From positions 1 to 8,993 of the forward strand of contig JAKAAL010000126.1 of the NCBI GenBank assembly GCA_021802375.1: a DNA stretch of 8,993 bases, in the 5' to 3' direction. Position 1 is the stretch's first letter, and each line of letters begins with the position of its first letter. Position numbers and translations under genes: made by a program. The DNA is from Bacillota bacterium. GTDB lineage: Bacteria; Bacillota_E; Sulfobacillia; Sulfobacillales; Sulfobacillaceae. Under the pieces are notes generated by a model. That model was not told the origin of the DNA and did no database searches. It worked only from the letters and a program-made list of their open reading frames with translations. This document shows positions 1-6,021 of this stretch, piece after piece.

Positions 1-359
1 CCGTGATGGCGCAACCGGGTCACTAGATGTGCGTCAAAAGGTGTTCGCGATTTAGCTAGTGCTAATGTCCCGGCTGTGGTGTACATCTTGTCGGCGGTAG
101 CGATGTTGTCTTTGATCATGACGGGTAAGCCATGAAGCAACCCATAAGAATGCCCCGTCTCCCTCACGCAATCGCTTACCTCCGCCAGCGCCAGAGCTTC
201 TGGGTTGATTTCGGCAACCGCATTTAACTGAGCACCTGATTGGTCCAGCCCAACAATTCGATTAATATATTGCCACGTCATGTTGACCGACGTTATCTGT
301 CTTTCTTGCAACAACTGCATCAATTGCGTCGCGTCGTATGCTTGCACTGATTCCAACAT
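1..359 (-). CDS. Amidase (amidase-signature family), N-terminal part, cut by the window edge
   Basis: Reading the minus strand from ATG at 359 gives 119 residues with no stop, running off the left edge. The protein has the usual amidase-signature N-terminus: a helical start, then a short segment with G-L-L-H-G-L-P-V-M-I-K-D-N-I at residues 73-86. There K83 fits the lysine of the family's Ser-cisSer-Lys triad. T-T-A-G-T-L-A-L follows at 94-101, then a P-F-D-A-H-L-V-T-R-L-R helix. The serine-rich nucleophile region lies outside the window. A strong ribosome site (AAAGGGGGGAGG, 369-380) sits about 9 bases before the ATG, which supports this start. Family members hydrolyse amide bonds in diverse substrates, and some (GatA) are subunits of the Glu-tRNA amidotransferase. 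The substrate here cannot be told from the N-terminus. The gene is divergent from trxB. The family call is firm, the specific function open. Confidence 0.88.
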   Translation of the reverse strand, partial: MLESVQAYDATQLMQLLQERQITSVNMTWQYINRIVGLDQSGAQLNAVAEINPEALALAEVSDCVRETGHSYGLLHGLPVMIKDNIATADKMYTTAGTLALAKSRTPFDAHLVTRLRHH

Positions 360-429
360 AGGCTTCGGCCTCCCCCCTTTTTCGATAATACCGTACCAAT
401 GGTCGTTGTGACTTCCCTCTGCAACTAAA

Positions 430-474
430 TTGTTTCTACCCGGCATTTTGGGTTATACTTCCTAGCAGTATACT
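430..474 (+). promoter_or_regulatory. Candidate promoter(s) of trxB, with two TATACT -10 boxes
   Basis: A -35-like TTGTTT (430-435) is followed after 18 bases by TATACT (454-459). A second identical TATACT lies at 469-474, with only a weak TTTTGG (446-451) 17 bases before it. Both fit sigma-A -10 boxes. Transcription would start about 40-60 bases before the trxB start codon. Which box is used cannot be told from sequence. Confidence 0.5.
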
Positions 475-519
475 AAACAGCCAAGTGTTGACCAGGTGTG
501 TTAGTAGGGAGGATACATA

Positions 520-1479
520 GTGATGGCAGACCATAAAGTGATCATTTTGGGCACTGGGCCAGCAGGATTAACGGCAGCCATTTATGCTGCTCGGGCCAAT
601 TTGAAACCTTTTGTCGTCGAAGGCAATGAGCCCGGCGGACAACTCACCTTGACCAGTGAAGTGGAAAATTTCCCTGGATTCGCTGATCCCATTCTAGGAC
701 CGGACTTAATGGAAAACATGCGGAAACAGGCAGAACGATTTGGCGCTATTTTCCAAGACGGTTGGGCTACCTCGGTGGATTTCTCTACACGGCCTTTTAA
801 AATTACGGTCAACGAGGACGAAACCCTTACCGCGGACGCAGTAATCATTTCAACAGGTGCATCGGCTAAATTGTTGGGTATCCCCGGTGAAACCGAAATG
901 ATAGGGCACGGGGTTTCTACCTGTGCTACATGTGACGGATTTTTCTTTACCAACAAACGTATTATCGTAGTTGGTGGAGGCGACTCCGCTATGGAAGAGG
1001 CATCGTTTTTAACCAAATTCGCATCGACGGTTACGATTGTGCATCGCCGAGACACCTTAAGAGCATCCAAAGTAATGCAGGACCGCGCACGGAATAACCC
1101 TAAAATCCAGTGGGTTATGAACGCAACCCCGATTGCCGTAAAATCTGCCAACCATCAAGTTCAGGGTTTGGAAGTTCGGGATAATGTAACTGGCGAGACA
1201 CGCTTAATCGAGGCAGAAGGCATATTTGTCTCCATCGGCCACCAGCCCAATACCAGCTTTCTTAATGGCCAAGTGGCTGTCGACAAAGTGGGATACATTA
1301 TTACCAACCATAAGAGTGGAGCGACCAACGTTGAAGGTGTGTTTTGCTGTGGTGACGTGATGGATTCTCGATATCGCCAGGCTGTCACAGCCGCAGGCAG
1401 CGGTTGTCGGGCTGCAATGGATGTAGAAAAATACCTGGAAGGCGCTTTTGTACACGATTGGTCAATGTCTATAACCTAA
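520..1479 (+). CDS. trxB: Thioredoxin reductase (NADPH), TrxB
   Basis: This is a low-molecular-weight flavoprotein that uses NADPH to reduce the active-site disulfide of thioredoxin in the cytosol. The 319-residue length is normal for the family. Visible motifs in order are the FAD-binding G-T-G-P-A-G (11-16), the redox centre C135-A-T-C138-D-G, the NADPH-binding G-G-G-D-S-A (152-157) with H-R-R-D-T-L-R-A (175-182), and the second FAD motif C-G-D-V (277-280) followed by R-Y-R-Q-A-V-T-A-A-G. The H-R-R-x-x-x-R-A pattern favours NADPH over NADH. The GTG at 520 lies 7 bases after GGGAGG (507-512). The ATG at 523, 10 bases after, is an equally possible start and would drop one residue. The gene stands alone behind its own promoter region, with a ferredoxin gene 96 bases downstream on the same strand. 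Nothing is missing or broken. Confidence 0.96.
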   Translation: MMADHKVIILGTGPAGLTAAIYAARANLKPFVVEGNEPGGQLTLTSEVENFPGFADPILGPDLMENMRKQAERFGAIFQDGWATSVDFSTRPFKITVNEDETLTADAVIISTGASAKLLGIPGETEMIGHGVSTCATCDGFFFTNKRIIVVGGGDSAMEEASFLTKFASTVTIVHRRDTLRASKVMQDRARNNPKIQWVMNATPIAVKSANHQVQGLEVRDNVTGETRLIEAEGIFVSIGHQPNTSFLNGQVAVDKVGYIITNHKSGATNVEGVFCCGDVMDSRYRQAVTAAGSGCRAAMDVEKYLEGAFVHDWSMSIT

Positions 1480-1493
1480 ATAGCGGCAACCCA

Positions 1494-1522
1494 TTTTCAT
1501 CTTGACCCAAAATTGCTATTAT
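1494..1522 (+). promoter_or_regulatory. Weak candidate promoter for the ferredoxin gene
   Basis: TTTTCA (1494-1499), a 17-base spacer and TATTAT (1517-1522) match the sigma-A pattern at 4/6 and 5/6 positions. It lies between trxB and the ferredoxin gene, so the ferredoxin may be expressed alone as well as by read-through from trxB, after which no terminator is visible. Low confidence. Confidence 0.3.
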
Positions 1523-1575
1523 CGATGCGATGTGGACCCCCTTGGAATGGGTCGCACCAGGAGAGGAGCCAATCA

Positions 1576-1845
1576 ATGGCGCATGTAATCACCGGTCTTT
1601 GCATGGACACCAAAGACCAAAGCTGCGTAGAAGTTTGTCCGGTCGATTGCATTCATCCGGCCAAAACCCTTGATGGGGAAGCTGCATTTGAAGCTTCACC
1701 CCAACTTTATATTGATCCTGAGGTATGTATAGACTGTGGGGCTTGCGCCCCAGAGTGCCCGGTGGGAGCCATCTTTATGGAAGAGGATCTGGCCCCCGAA
1801 GATCGCAAATATATTGAAATTAATCGGGAGTTCTTTCAGCGATAG
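1576..1845 (+). CDS. 7Fe-type ([3Fe-4S][4Fe-4S]) ferredoxin
   Basis: This 89-residue soluble electron carrier has two iron-sulfur motifs. The first is C9-x7-C17-x3-C21-P with a further C25; the second is C51-x2-C54-x2-C57-x3-C61-P. Position 12, where an 8Fe protein would have the extra cysteine, is Thr. By analogy with Azotobacter ferredoxin I, this predicts a [3Fe-4S] cluster on C9, C17 and C61 and a [4Fe-4S] cluster on C21, C51, C54 and C57. The tail after residue 62 is acidic. The ATG at 1576 is chosen because it follows AGGAGAGGAG (1559-1568) and begins the conserved M-A-H-V-I-T. An in-frame TTG at 1513 would add 21 residues unlike the family. A terminator follows directly. A TrxR-like ferredoxin reductase gene lies 0.7 kb away on the other strand and is a plausible redox partner, by inference only. 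Confidence 0.95.
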   Translation: MAHVITGLCMDTKDQSCVEVCPVDCIHPAKTLDGEAAFEASPQLYIDPEVCIDCGACAPECPVGAIFMEEDLAPEDRKYIEINREFFQR

Positions 1846-1856
1846 CCACGCATTGG

Positions 1857-1888
1857 AGCCCTACCGCCACACGGTAGGGCTGGTTTTT
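1857..1888 (+). terminator. Rho-independent terminator after the ferredoxin gene
   Basis: A perfect 10-bp stem is formed by AGCCCTACCG (1857-1866) and CGGTAGGGCT (1872-1881) around the loop CCACA. It is followed by GG and five T (1884-1888). It begins 11 bases after the ferredoxin stop codon. The T run is on the plus strand only, so it ends the ferredoxin transcript; it is not clearly a two-way terminator for the convergent HPP gene. Confidence 0.9.
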
Positions 1889-1909
1889 GCCGTAGTACAA
1901 AGGCTCCCC

Positions 1910-2413
1910 TCAATTTTCGCTGCGTGATAGCGGATAGAGAGGCCAGCTCGCTAATCGACGCGACAGTAAGAGAGAACTTAACACGGCAGCACTGGTAAAA
2001 CATAGGACAACCGCTGGAAACCATGTCCCCGGGCGCAGCAACAAAGGGTACATAGATAAAGCAATCCCTGGCGGGTGATATATGCCTATGCGCACCAACA
2101 ACCAAAAAGTCAACAACGCCACTCCTGCTGCCCATAGCGGCCCATGGGCCCAAAAGCCGACTAAAGTTCCTAACCCCGCACCAAGTGTACTCCCCAAAAT
2201 AACCGGTAACGGTTGCGCTACGGGTTGCTTAGGCAGCATTAACAAAATGCTCAGCGTTGCGGCAAAAGGAGGGACTAAAAACTCTGTCATATGCCACGGT
2301 TCATGGTCCAACCAGGCTAACCCACCCAACAGGACCATAACCCATAGCAGCGGGAGTACCCTAATGCGTGACGGAAACGTTTCCCGACGCCAAAATTGTC
2401 CTAATTTAGCCAT
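1910..2413 (-). CDS. HPP-family integral membrane protein
   Basis: This 167-residue, very hydrophobic protein has about four membrane segments, roughly at residues 18-35, 48-61, 70-88 plus 92-109, and 131-150. The family signature is visible: V-P-P-F-A-A-T-L with S-I-L-L-M-L-P-K-Q-P-V-A-Q-P (47-68), and the name-giving H113-P-P-G-I-A after the third helix region. The N-terminus is basic, suggesting it stays in the cytoplasm. HPP proteins are poorly characterised in bacteria; plant plastid members have been linked to nitrite transport, but that role cannot be assumed here. GAGGAG (2425-2430) lies 11 bases before the ATG. The gene follows the ferredoxin--NADP reductase gene on the same strand after 121 bases and has its own promoter candidate in that gap. 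It converges on the ferredoxin gene. Confidence 0.8.
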   Translation of the reverse strand: MAKLGQFWRRETFPSRIRVLPLLWVMVLLGGLAWLDHEPWHMTEFLVPPFAATLSILLMLPKQPVAQPLPVILGSTLGAGLGTLVGFWAHGPLWAAGVALLTFWLLVRIGIYHPPGIALSMYPLLLRPGTWFPAVVLCFTSAAVLSSLLLSRRLASWPLYPLSRSEN

Positions 2414-2490
2414 TATGCGCCCCGCTCCTCATATGGATATACCCATGGTACAACAGCGACCACCATTTAGGAGTGCAGACAGGTCCCCGC

Positions 2491-2519
2491 ATTTTAGGTG
2501 TGTTAATGGAGTACGCCAA
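2491..2519 (-). promoter_or_regulatory. Candidate promoter of the HPP gene
   Basis: On the minus strand TTGGCG (2519-2514) is followed after exactly 17 bases by TAAAAT (2496-2491). These match the sigma-A consensus at 4/6 and 5/6 positions. Transcription would start near 2484 and give a leader of about 70 bases. No terminator hairpin is visible after the upstream reductase gene, so read-through could also supply the HPP message. Confidence 0.5.
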
Positions 2520-2534
2520 TCGAGGTATTTTCCC

Positions 2535-3539
2535 TTAATGCTGTCTGAGACTTTTAACGTTAGTGCTATGCGGCAACCCTTTCAATTCGGGATGAAGTAG
2601 TGTCCGGATTCTCGCTAAGGCAATGCCCACTTCGCCAAACCCAGTAGCAATCAACTTTACTTTGCCATCATAGTGAGCCACATCTCCTACCGCAAATATT
2701 CCCTGTCGATTGGTACCCATAGTGGACGGCGATACCACAACCCCAGATCCTTTGAGATCTAATCCCCACGTTTTGGCTGGCCCTAAATTGGGTTGAAACC
2801 CTAGACCCCCAATGACTGCATCGATGGGAAGGATTTCCTCGCTGTCCGCATCGGTCTGCGCTAATCGCATCGCTTCGATAGTGTGGGCACCAATGACTTC
2901 GGTAACCTCGGCAAAGGTGTGAACTGTAATGGTGTCGGATTCGAGTACTTGACGCAAGCTGTCTTCTTGTGCACGAAACTCGTCACGACGATGAATCAAA
3001 TGCACATGCTGCGCATAGTTCGATACTGCTAAAGCCCAGTCCACTGCAGTGTCACCACCGCCCACAACCGCGACTCGGTGGCCCGCAAAATGGGTTAACG
3101 ACGGGACGAAATAATAGACGCCATCGTCTTCAAAACGGTCTGCACCCATTGCCGGCAGCTTTCGTGGCACAAATGACCCCAAGCCAATGGCAATAAGAAC
3201 ACTTCGCGATCGATGCGCTCCCTTGGTAGTCGTTAACACGAACTCGTATTCTGAACCCTGACTCCGTTCTTCTATCGATAGCACGGATTCCGAAAGACAC
3301 ACCATAGGTTTGAACCGCATCATTTGCGACACTAGAGCGTTGGCCAAATCTTTTGCCAAAATGGACGGAAATCCGGCAACGTCGTAAATCGGTTTCTCCG
3401 GATAAAGTGCATAAAGTTGTCCCCCTAACTCCGGCAAACTTTCAAGGATTTTAACCTTCATCCCGTGTAAGCCGGCCATAGTGGCACTAAAGAGGCCAAC
3501 GGGTCCGCCGCCGATTACTGTTATATCGTATAAATCCAT
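2535..3539 (-). CDS. Ferredoxin--NADP reductase, thioredoxin-reductase-like type (YumC family)
   Basis: This 334-residue flavoprotein is expected to pass electrons between NADPH and ferredoxin (or flavodoxin) in the cytosol. It shares the fold of TrxB: FAD motif G-G-G-P-V-G (10-15), G-G-Q-L-Y-A-L-Y-P-E-K (39-49) typical of this subgroup, NADPH motif G-G-G-D-T-A (160-165) with H-R-R-D-E-F-R-A (183-190), and F-A-V-G-D-V-A (282-288). Where TrxB has the C-x-x-C-D redox centre, this protein reads V-Y-Y-F-V-P-S (141-147) with no cysteines, so it cannot reduce thioredoxin by the usual route. This and the longer C-terminal tail define the type-2 ferredoxin reductase. The ATG follows GGAAAGGAAGAGG (3543-3555), and a strong promoter candidate lies upstream. 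The 7Fe-type ferredoxin nearby is a natural candidate partner, by inference. Confidence 0.92.
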   Translation of the reverse strand: MDLYDITVIGGGPVGLFSATMAGLHGMKVKILESLPELGGQLYALYPEKPIYDVAGFPSILAKDLANALVSQMMRFKPMVCLSESVLSIEERSQGSEYEFVLTTTKGAHRSRSVLIAIGLGSFVPRKLPAMGADRFEDDGVYYFVPSLTHFAGHRVAVVGGGDTAVDWALAVSNYAQHVHLIHRRDEFRAQEDSLRQVLESDTITVHTFAEVTEVIGAHTIEAMRLAQTDADSEEILPIDAVIGGLGFQPNLGPAKTWGLDLKGSGVVVSPSTMGTNRQGIFAVGDVAHYDGKVKLIATGFGEVGIALARIRTLLHPELKGLPHSTNVKSLRQH

Positions 3540-3614
3540 CGGCCTCTTCCTTTCCTTAAGATTCTTGGGACAAATCCCCCATATGAACTGCCCCAGTGCT
3601 TACTTTAGTTCCTT

Positions 3615-3643
3615 ATCATATTAGAGTACAGAATTTCTAACAA
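3615..3643 (-). promoter_or_regulatory. Candidate promoter of the ferredoxin--NADP reductase gene
   Basis: On the minus strand TTGTTA (3643-3638) is followed after exactly 17 bases by TATGAT (3620-3615). These match the sigma-A consensus at 4/6 and 5/6 positions. Transcription would start near 3608 and leave a leader of about 70 bases containing the ribosome site. Confidence 0.6.
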
Positions 3644-4131
3644 ACCGGGGATAGCCTCACAGGACACAAGCCACATATCGCTAAACTGAAAATTATACAA
3701 GCGAAGTACACTTGCATGCACGACTCGCATTCTTATGGGCAACACTAATTACGGCCAATCATGCTGGCCTATTAATCAGGGGACATCCTCATAGACCCAC
3801 TGGATGTTAGAGGACTCTACTTATCGTATATTGAGTTGTCGAGCAACGCAATACCGTGACCTACATCCCACTGATATAGGTCCCGAATCTGTCTTGCTAT
3901 TGGATCAACGTCACCGTACTCATTCCCTCCTGAGTGCCCCGATTTTCCCAGACTTTCCTCCACGCAGGGACTTTTCCCTGACTTAACCCGTTTATGTATG
4001 TACCGCAAACCCCACTGAGTTGACTCCAGCCAACCGAACGCGGTTATGTTAGCGGCCGTGTCTGTGCCCTCCCACTTTCAGGATTCCCATGAATGGTCAA
4101 ACAACAAAGGAATTTTGTATTCGACATTGGC
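3644..4131. other. Gap without a supported gene
   Basis: These 488 bases separate the slipin gene end from the reductase promoter. Two overlapping open frames of 60-63 codons exist (3804-3986 plus, 3817-4008 minus), but neither has a ribosome site or a recognisable protein. Two small hairpins are present: GGCCA/TGGCC at 3753-3769 and CAGGGA-CTTT-TCCCTG at 3965-3980. Neither has a T run, so neither is a convincing terminator. No tRNA or riboswitch was recognised. It may hold a decayed gene or an unrecognised small RNA. Confidence 0.5.
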
Positions 4132-5103
4132 CTAATCCTTTAACCCTTGGACCGCCGTAACAATTCCGGCTAAGCTCTGGAGTTCTGCAGGTAGGACAAT
4201 TTTGGTTGACGGTGATTGTCCGATTGCAGCTAAAGTTTCCAACGACTTTAACTGCAACACCGCACGAATTTTATCGTCATTCCATCCATGGCCCCCATCT
4301 TCGGCCAAATTTAAGACAGCTTGGTTGACCAATCGCACCGCCTCGGCCTGCGCTGTAGCCATCTTTTCAATGGCGAGGGCTTCTCCTTCGGCCTGTAGGA
4401 CACGCGCTTGGCGCGCTGCTTCGGCTTTTAACACAATGGCTTGTTGCTCTCCCTGAGCTTGAGCAATCGCAGCTTGTTTAGCGCCCTCCGCTCCCAAAAT
4501 AGCCGACTCTTTCGCACCCTGGGCTTGCTCAATTGCTGCCAACTTGTTGGCATCGGCTTTCTTCTGAGCTTCCATCGCTTGTTGCATTTCCTTAGGCAAA
4601 TCCACCTGTCGAATCGAGGCTTGCACAATGCGAATGCCCCAGTTCCCCGTAGACTCATCCAAATCAATACGCAGTTTGGCATTAATTTGTTCGCGATGAA
4701 TCATAACATCCGCAAGTTTCCGTTGTCCCACTTCAGAACGTAGCGTGGCGGACACAATATTTTTAATAGCTAACTCCGGATTTTGGATCTCGAATGTAAA
4801 GTTTTTGGCATCTACCACTTGGTAGATGAAATAGGCATCAATTACCGGGCTAACATTATCAGCCGTGATTACCGGTTCTGGATCCAAATTTATAGTCACA
4901 GATTTCGTACTTACCAGTTGTAACGTATCAATAATCGGCACTTTCATTACCAAGCCCGGTGTCGCTTCCCTGCGAAACTTTCCTAGTCGCTGCACTAATC
5001 CCAGCGACCCCTGGGGCACCACGCGAAAAATTCCTCTTAAAATTCCCACTACTACCACCACAGCCACAATCGTCTCTACAACCTGGGCCACCATTCCCGT
5101 CAT
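4132..5103 (-). CDS. Stomatin/slipin-like SPFH (band 7) membrane protein
   Basis: This 323-residue protein is expected to sit on the cytoplasmic face of the membrane and oligomerise into a scaffold that organises membrane domains or membrane proteases. It has a hydrophobic anchor at residues 7-24, then the SPFH domain from about 27 to 180, with V-V-P-Q-G-S-L-G-L-V-Q-R-L-G-K-F at 28-43 and the conserved P-G-L-V-M-K-V-P-I-I-D around 49-59. An alanine- and glutamine-rich coiled coil follows (about 175-260), built of 11-residue repeats. The C-terminus ends in a short hydrophobic segment typical of slipins. AGAGG (5109-5113) lies 5 bases before the ATG at 5103; ATG at residue 4 is a less well spaced alternative. 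It is downstream of a short NfeD gene with a 15-base gap, the classic slipin/NfeD pairing. No terminator is visible after its stop. Confidence 0.93.
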   Translation of the reverse strand: MTGMVAQVVETIVAVVVVVGILRGIFRVVPQGSLGLVQRLGKFRREATPGLVMKVPIIDTLQLVSTKSVTINLDPEPVITADNVSPVIDAYFIYQVVDAKNFTFEIQNPELAIKNIVSATLRSEVGQRKLADVMIHREQINAKLRIDLDESTGNWGIRIVQASIRQVDLPKEMQQAMEAQKKADANKLAAIEQAQGAKESAILGAEGAKQAAIAQAQGEQQAIVLKAEAARQARVLQAEGEALAIEKMATAQAEAVRLVNQAVLNLAEDGGHGWNDDKIRAVLQLKSLETLAAIGQSPSTKIVLPAELQSLAGIVTAVQGLKD

Positions 5104-5118
5104 CCCTTCCTCTAATCA

Positions 5119-5337
5119 TCACTCCAATTGGGGCAATGCCAACAAAATGGGACCAATCCTGCCGCTAATCCACACCATGGTGTCAGGCAAGAGATCCTCG
5201 AAAGCTTCTGTTTCGCATGACCAAAGCTCACCGCCTACCTTAACGATGCCACGACCGGACCTTTCCGCCGGAACACGTTCCACAACAATGCCAACCCGCC
5301 CTATCAGTTGATCGGTGGCCGACCGATATCTAGGCAC
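5119..5337 (-). CDS. Short NfeD-type protein (soluble OB-fold domain only)
   Basis: This 72-residue protein matches the C-terminal OB-fold of NfeD proteins: L-I-G-R-V-G-I-V-V-E at 11-20, then G-R-G-I-V-K-V-G-G-E-L-W-S (28-40) and a closing hydrophobic strand. Full-length NfeD proteins carry membrane helices, and some a ClpP-like protease domain, ahead of this fold. Here none is present, so it is a minimal form. The GTG start at 5337 is chosen because AAGGAGGG (5344-5351) lies 6 bases upstream and no other start fits. The stop is 15 bases before the slipin ATG, so the two are almost certainly co-transcribed, and the OB domain probably binds the slipin at the membrane, as is known for this pairing. 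The minimal size could be ancestral or a trimmed copy; nothing in the sequence looks broken. Confidence 0.85.
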   Translation of the reverse strand: MPRYRSATDQLIGRVGIVVERVPAERSGRGIVKVGGELWSCETEAFEDLLPDTMVWISGRIGPILLALPQLE

Positions 5338-5518
5338 AAAACACCCTCCTTACTCGCATCATACTCCCGCCTGGTCAAAACAACCAGTAATAGGCTTTAC
5401 CAATAGACTTAGGATTTTCCACCGCGCTTCTTATCCAAAGATTTTTCAACACCGAGGTACAGCTTTCGGCGTTGTTGTCGCAAGATGCAAAGTCATACTG
5501 CGTGATTGACCTCCATGT

Positions 5519-5869
5519 TCATTGGGCTAAGCCTACGACTAAAGGGGAGTCATGGCCTTGGCCCTGCGCGGAGCATAGGGGAAAGAACTGACGCGTCAAC
5601 TCCATCAAAATAGGCGCAATAGTAGCAAGCTCCCGTCGCGTGATGGCTACGAGAAACCAACGCCCACAAGCCGGCGGGAGGCCAGCGTCAACGCGAGCGG
5701 AGGGCAGCCGGAACATTCTGGGGCCCGGTGAGCCAGCCGGAATGATCCCAATCCTGTGGTCGTGCATCCGCCGACCCGCTGCGAGCACGGTGGGGAGGAT
5801 CTCCAACACCGCCCGGCCACCGTATCGATCCGGCATCACGTCTATGACTGCGGTATACGATTGGCTCAT
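5519..5869 (-). CDS. Unrecognised 116-residue protein
   Basis: I do not recognise this protein. The ATG at 5869 follows a near-ideal ribosome site, AAGGAGGG (5875-5882), by 5 bases. A GTG two codons earlier (5875) overlaps that site and is unlikely to be used. The protein begins M-S-Q-S-Y-T-A-V-I-D-V-M-P, a plausible beta strand. A Gly/Pro/Arg-rich middle follows (about residues 31-70), then a more helical and hydrophobic C-terminal third with two cysteines (near 68 and 99). It has no signal peptide or clear membrane helix. Its DNA is GC-rich (about 63-65% by hand count in 5641-5760, against about 42% in 5401-5460), so it looks acquired. It lies 181 bases upstream of the NfeD-slipin pair on the same strand and next to a broken transposase. 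The ribosome site makes it more likely real than the longer overlapping frame on the other strand. Confidence 0.55.
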   Translation of the reverse strand: MSQSYTAVIDVMPDRYGGRAVLEILPTVLAAGRRMHDHRIGIIPAGSPGPRMFRLPSARVDAGLPPACGRWFLVAITRRELATIAPILMELTRQFFPLCSAQGQGHDSPLVVGLAQ

Positions 5870-5983
5870 GCTCACCCTCCTTATTTTTGACCGTTCTTAC
5901 CCTATCAAAAGGAGGCCGCGCGTATCACGTTTCATTAGGGGGTGGAAAAGCGACGACGGGAACTTTTCTGGATGCCGGCCCCT

Positions 5984-6006
5984 AGTCGGTCCAATATGGA
6001 CCGACT
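5984..6006. repeat. Perfect palindrome, 10-bp arms, 3-base centre
   Basis: AGTCGGTCCA (5984-5993) and TGGACCGACT (5997-6006) are exact reverse complements around ATA. There is no T run on either side, so it is not a terminator. It lies 115 bases upstream of the start codon of the unrecognised gene at 5869 and just left of the first transposase-like residues. It could be an operator for a dimeric regulator, a hairpin in a leader, or part of a mobile-element end. Confidence 0.6.
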
Positions 6007-6021
6007 CTGAAAGCCTTTTTC

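Noticed and set aside
582..1151. 189-codon open frame on the minus strand inside trxB
   Set aside because: It is fully inside a gene with all thioredoxin reductase motifs, has no ribosome site and reads as a shadow frame.
1513..1575. In-frame upstream TTG start that would extend the ferredoxin
   Set aside because: The extra residues are unlike the family, and the ribosome site at 1559-1568 lies inside the extension, directly ahead of ATG 1576.
2082..2600. 172-codon open frame on the plus strand
   Set aside because: It is antisense to the HPP gene and the end of the reductase gene, with low-complexity polar composition and no ribosome site.
3965..3980. Hairpin CAGGGA-CTTT-TCCCTG as a terminator for the slipin gene
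   Set aside because: It lies about 150 bases past the stop, has a 6-bp stem and no T run on the minus strand.
3804..4008. Overlapping 60- and 63-codon frames on opposite strands
   Set aside because: No ribosome site (one needs a TTG start), no recognisable protein and no support for either strand.
4441..4743. Plus-strand and alternate-frame openings within the slipin gene
   Set aside because: They arise from the repetitive Ala/Gln codons of the coiled coil and lack start signals.
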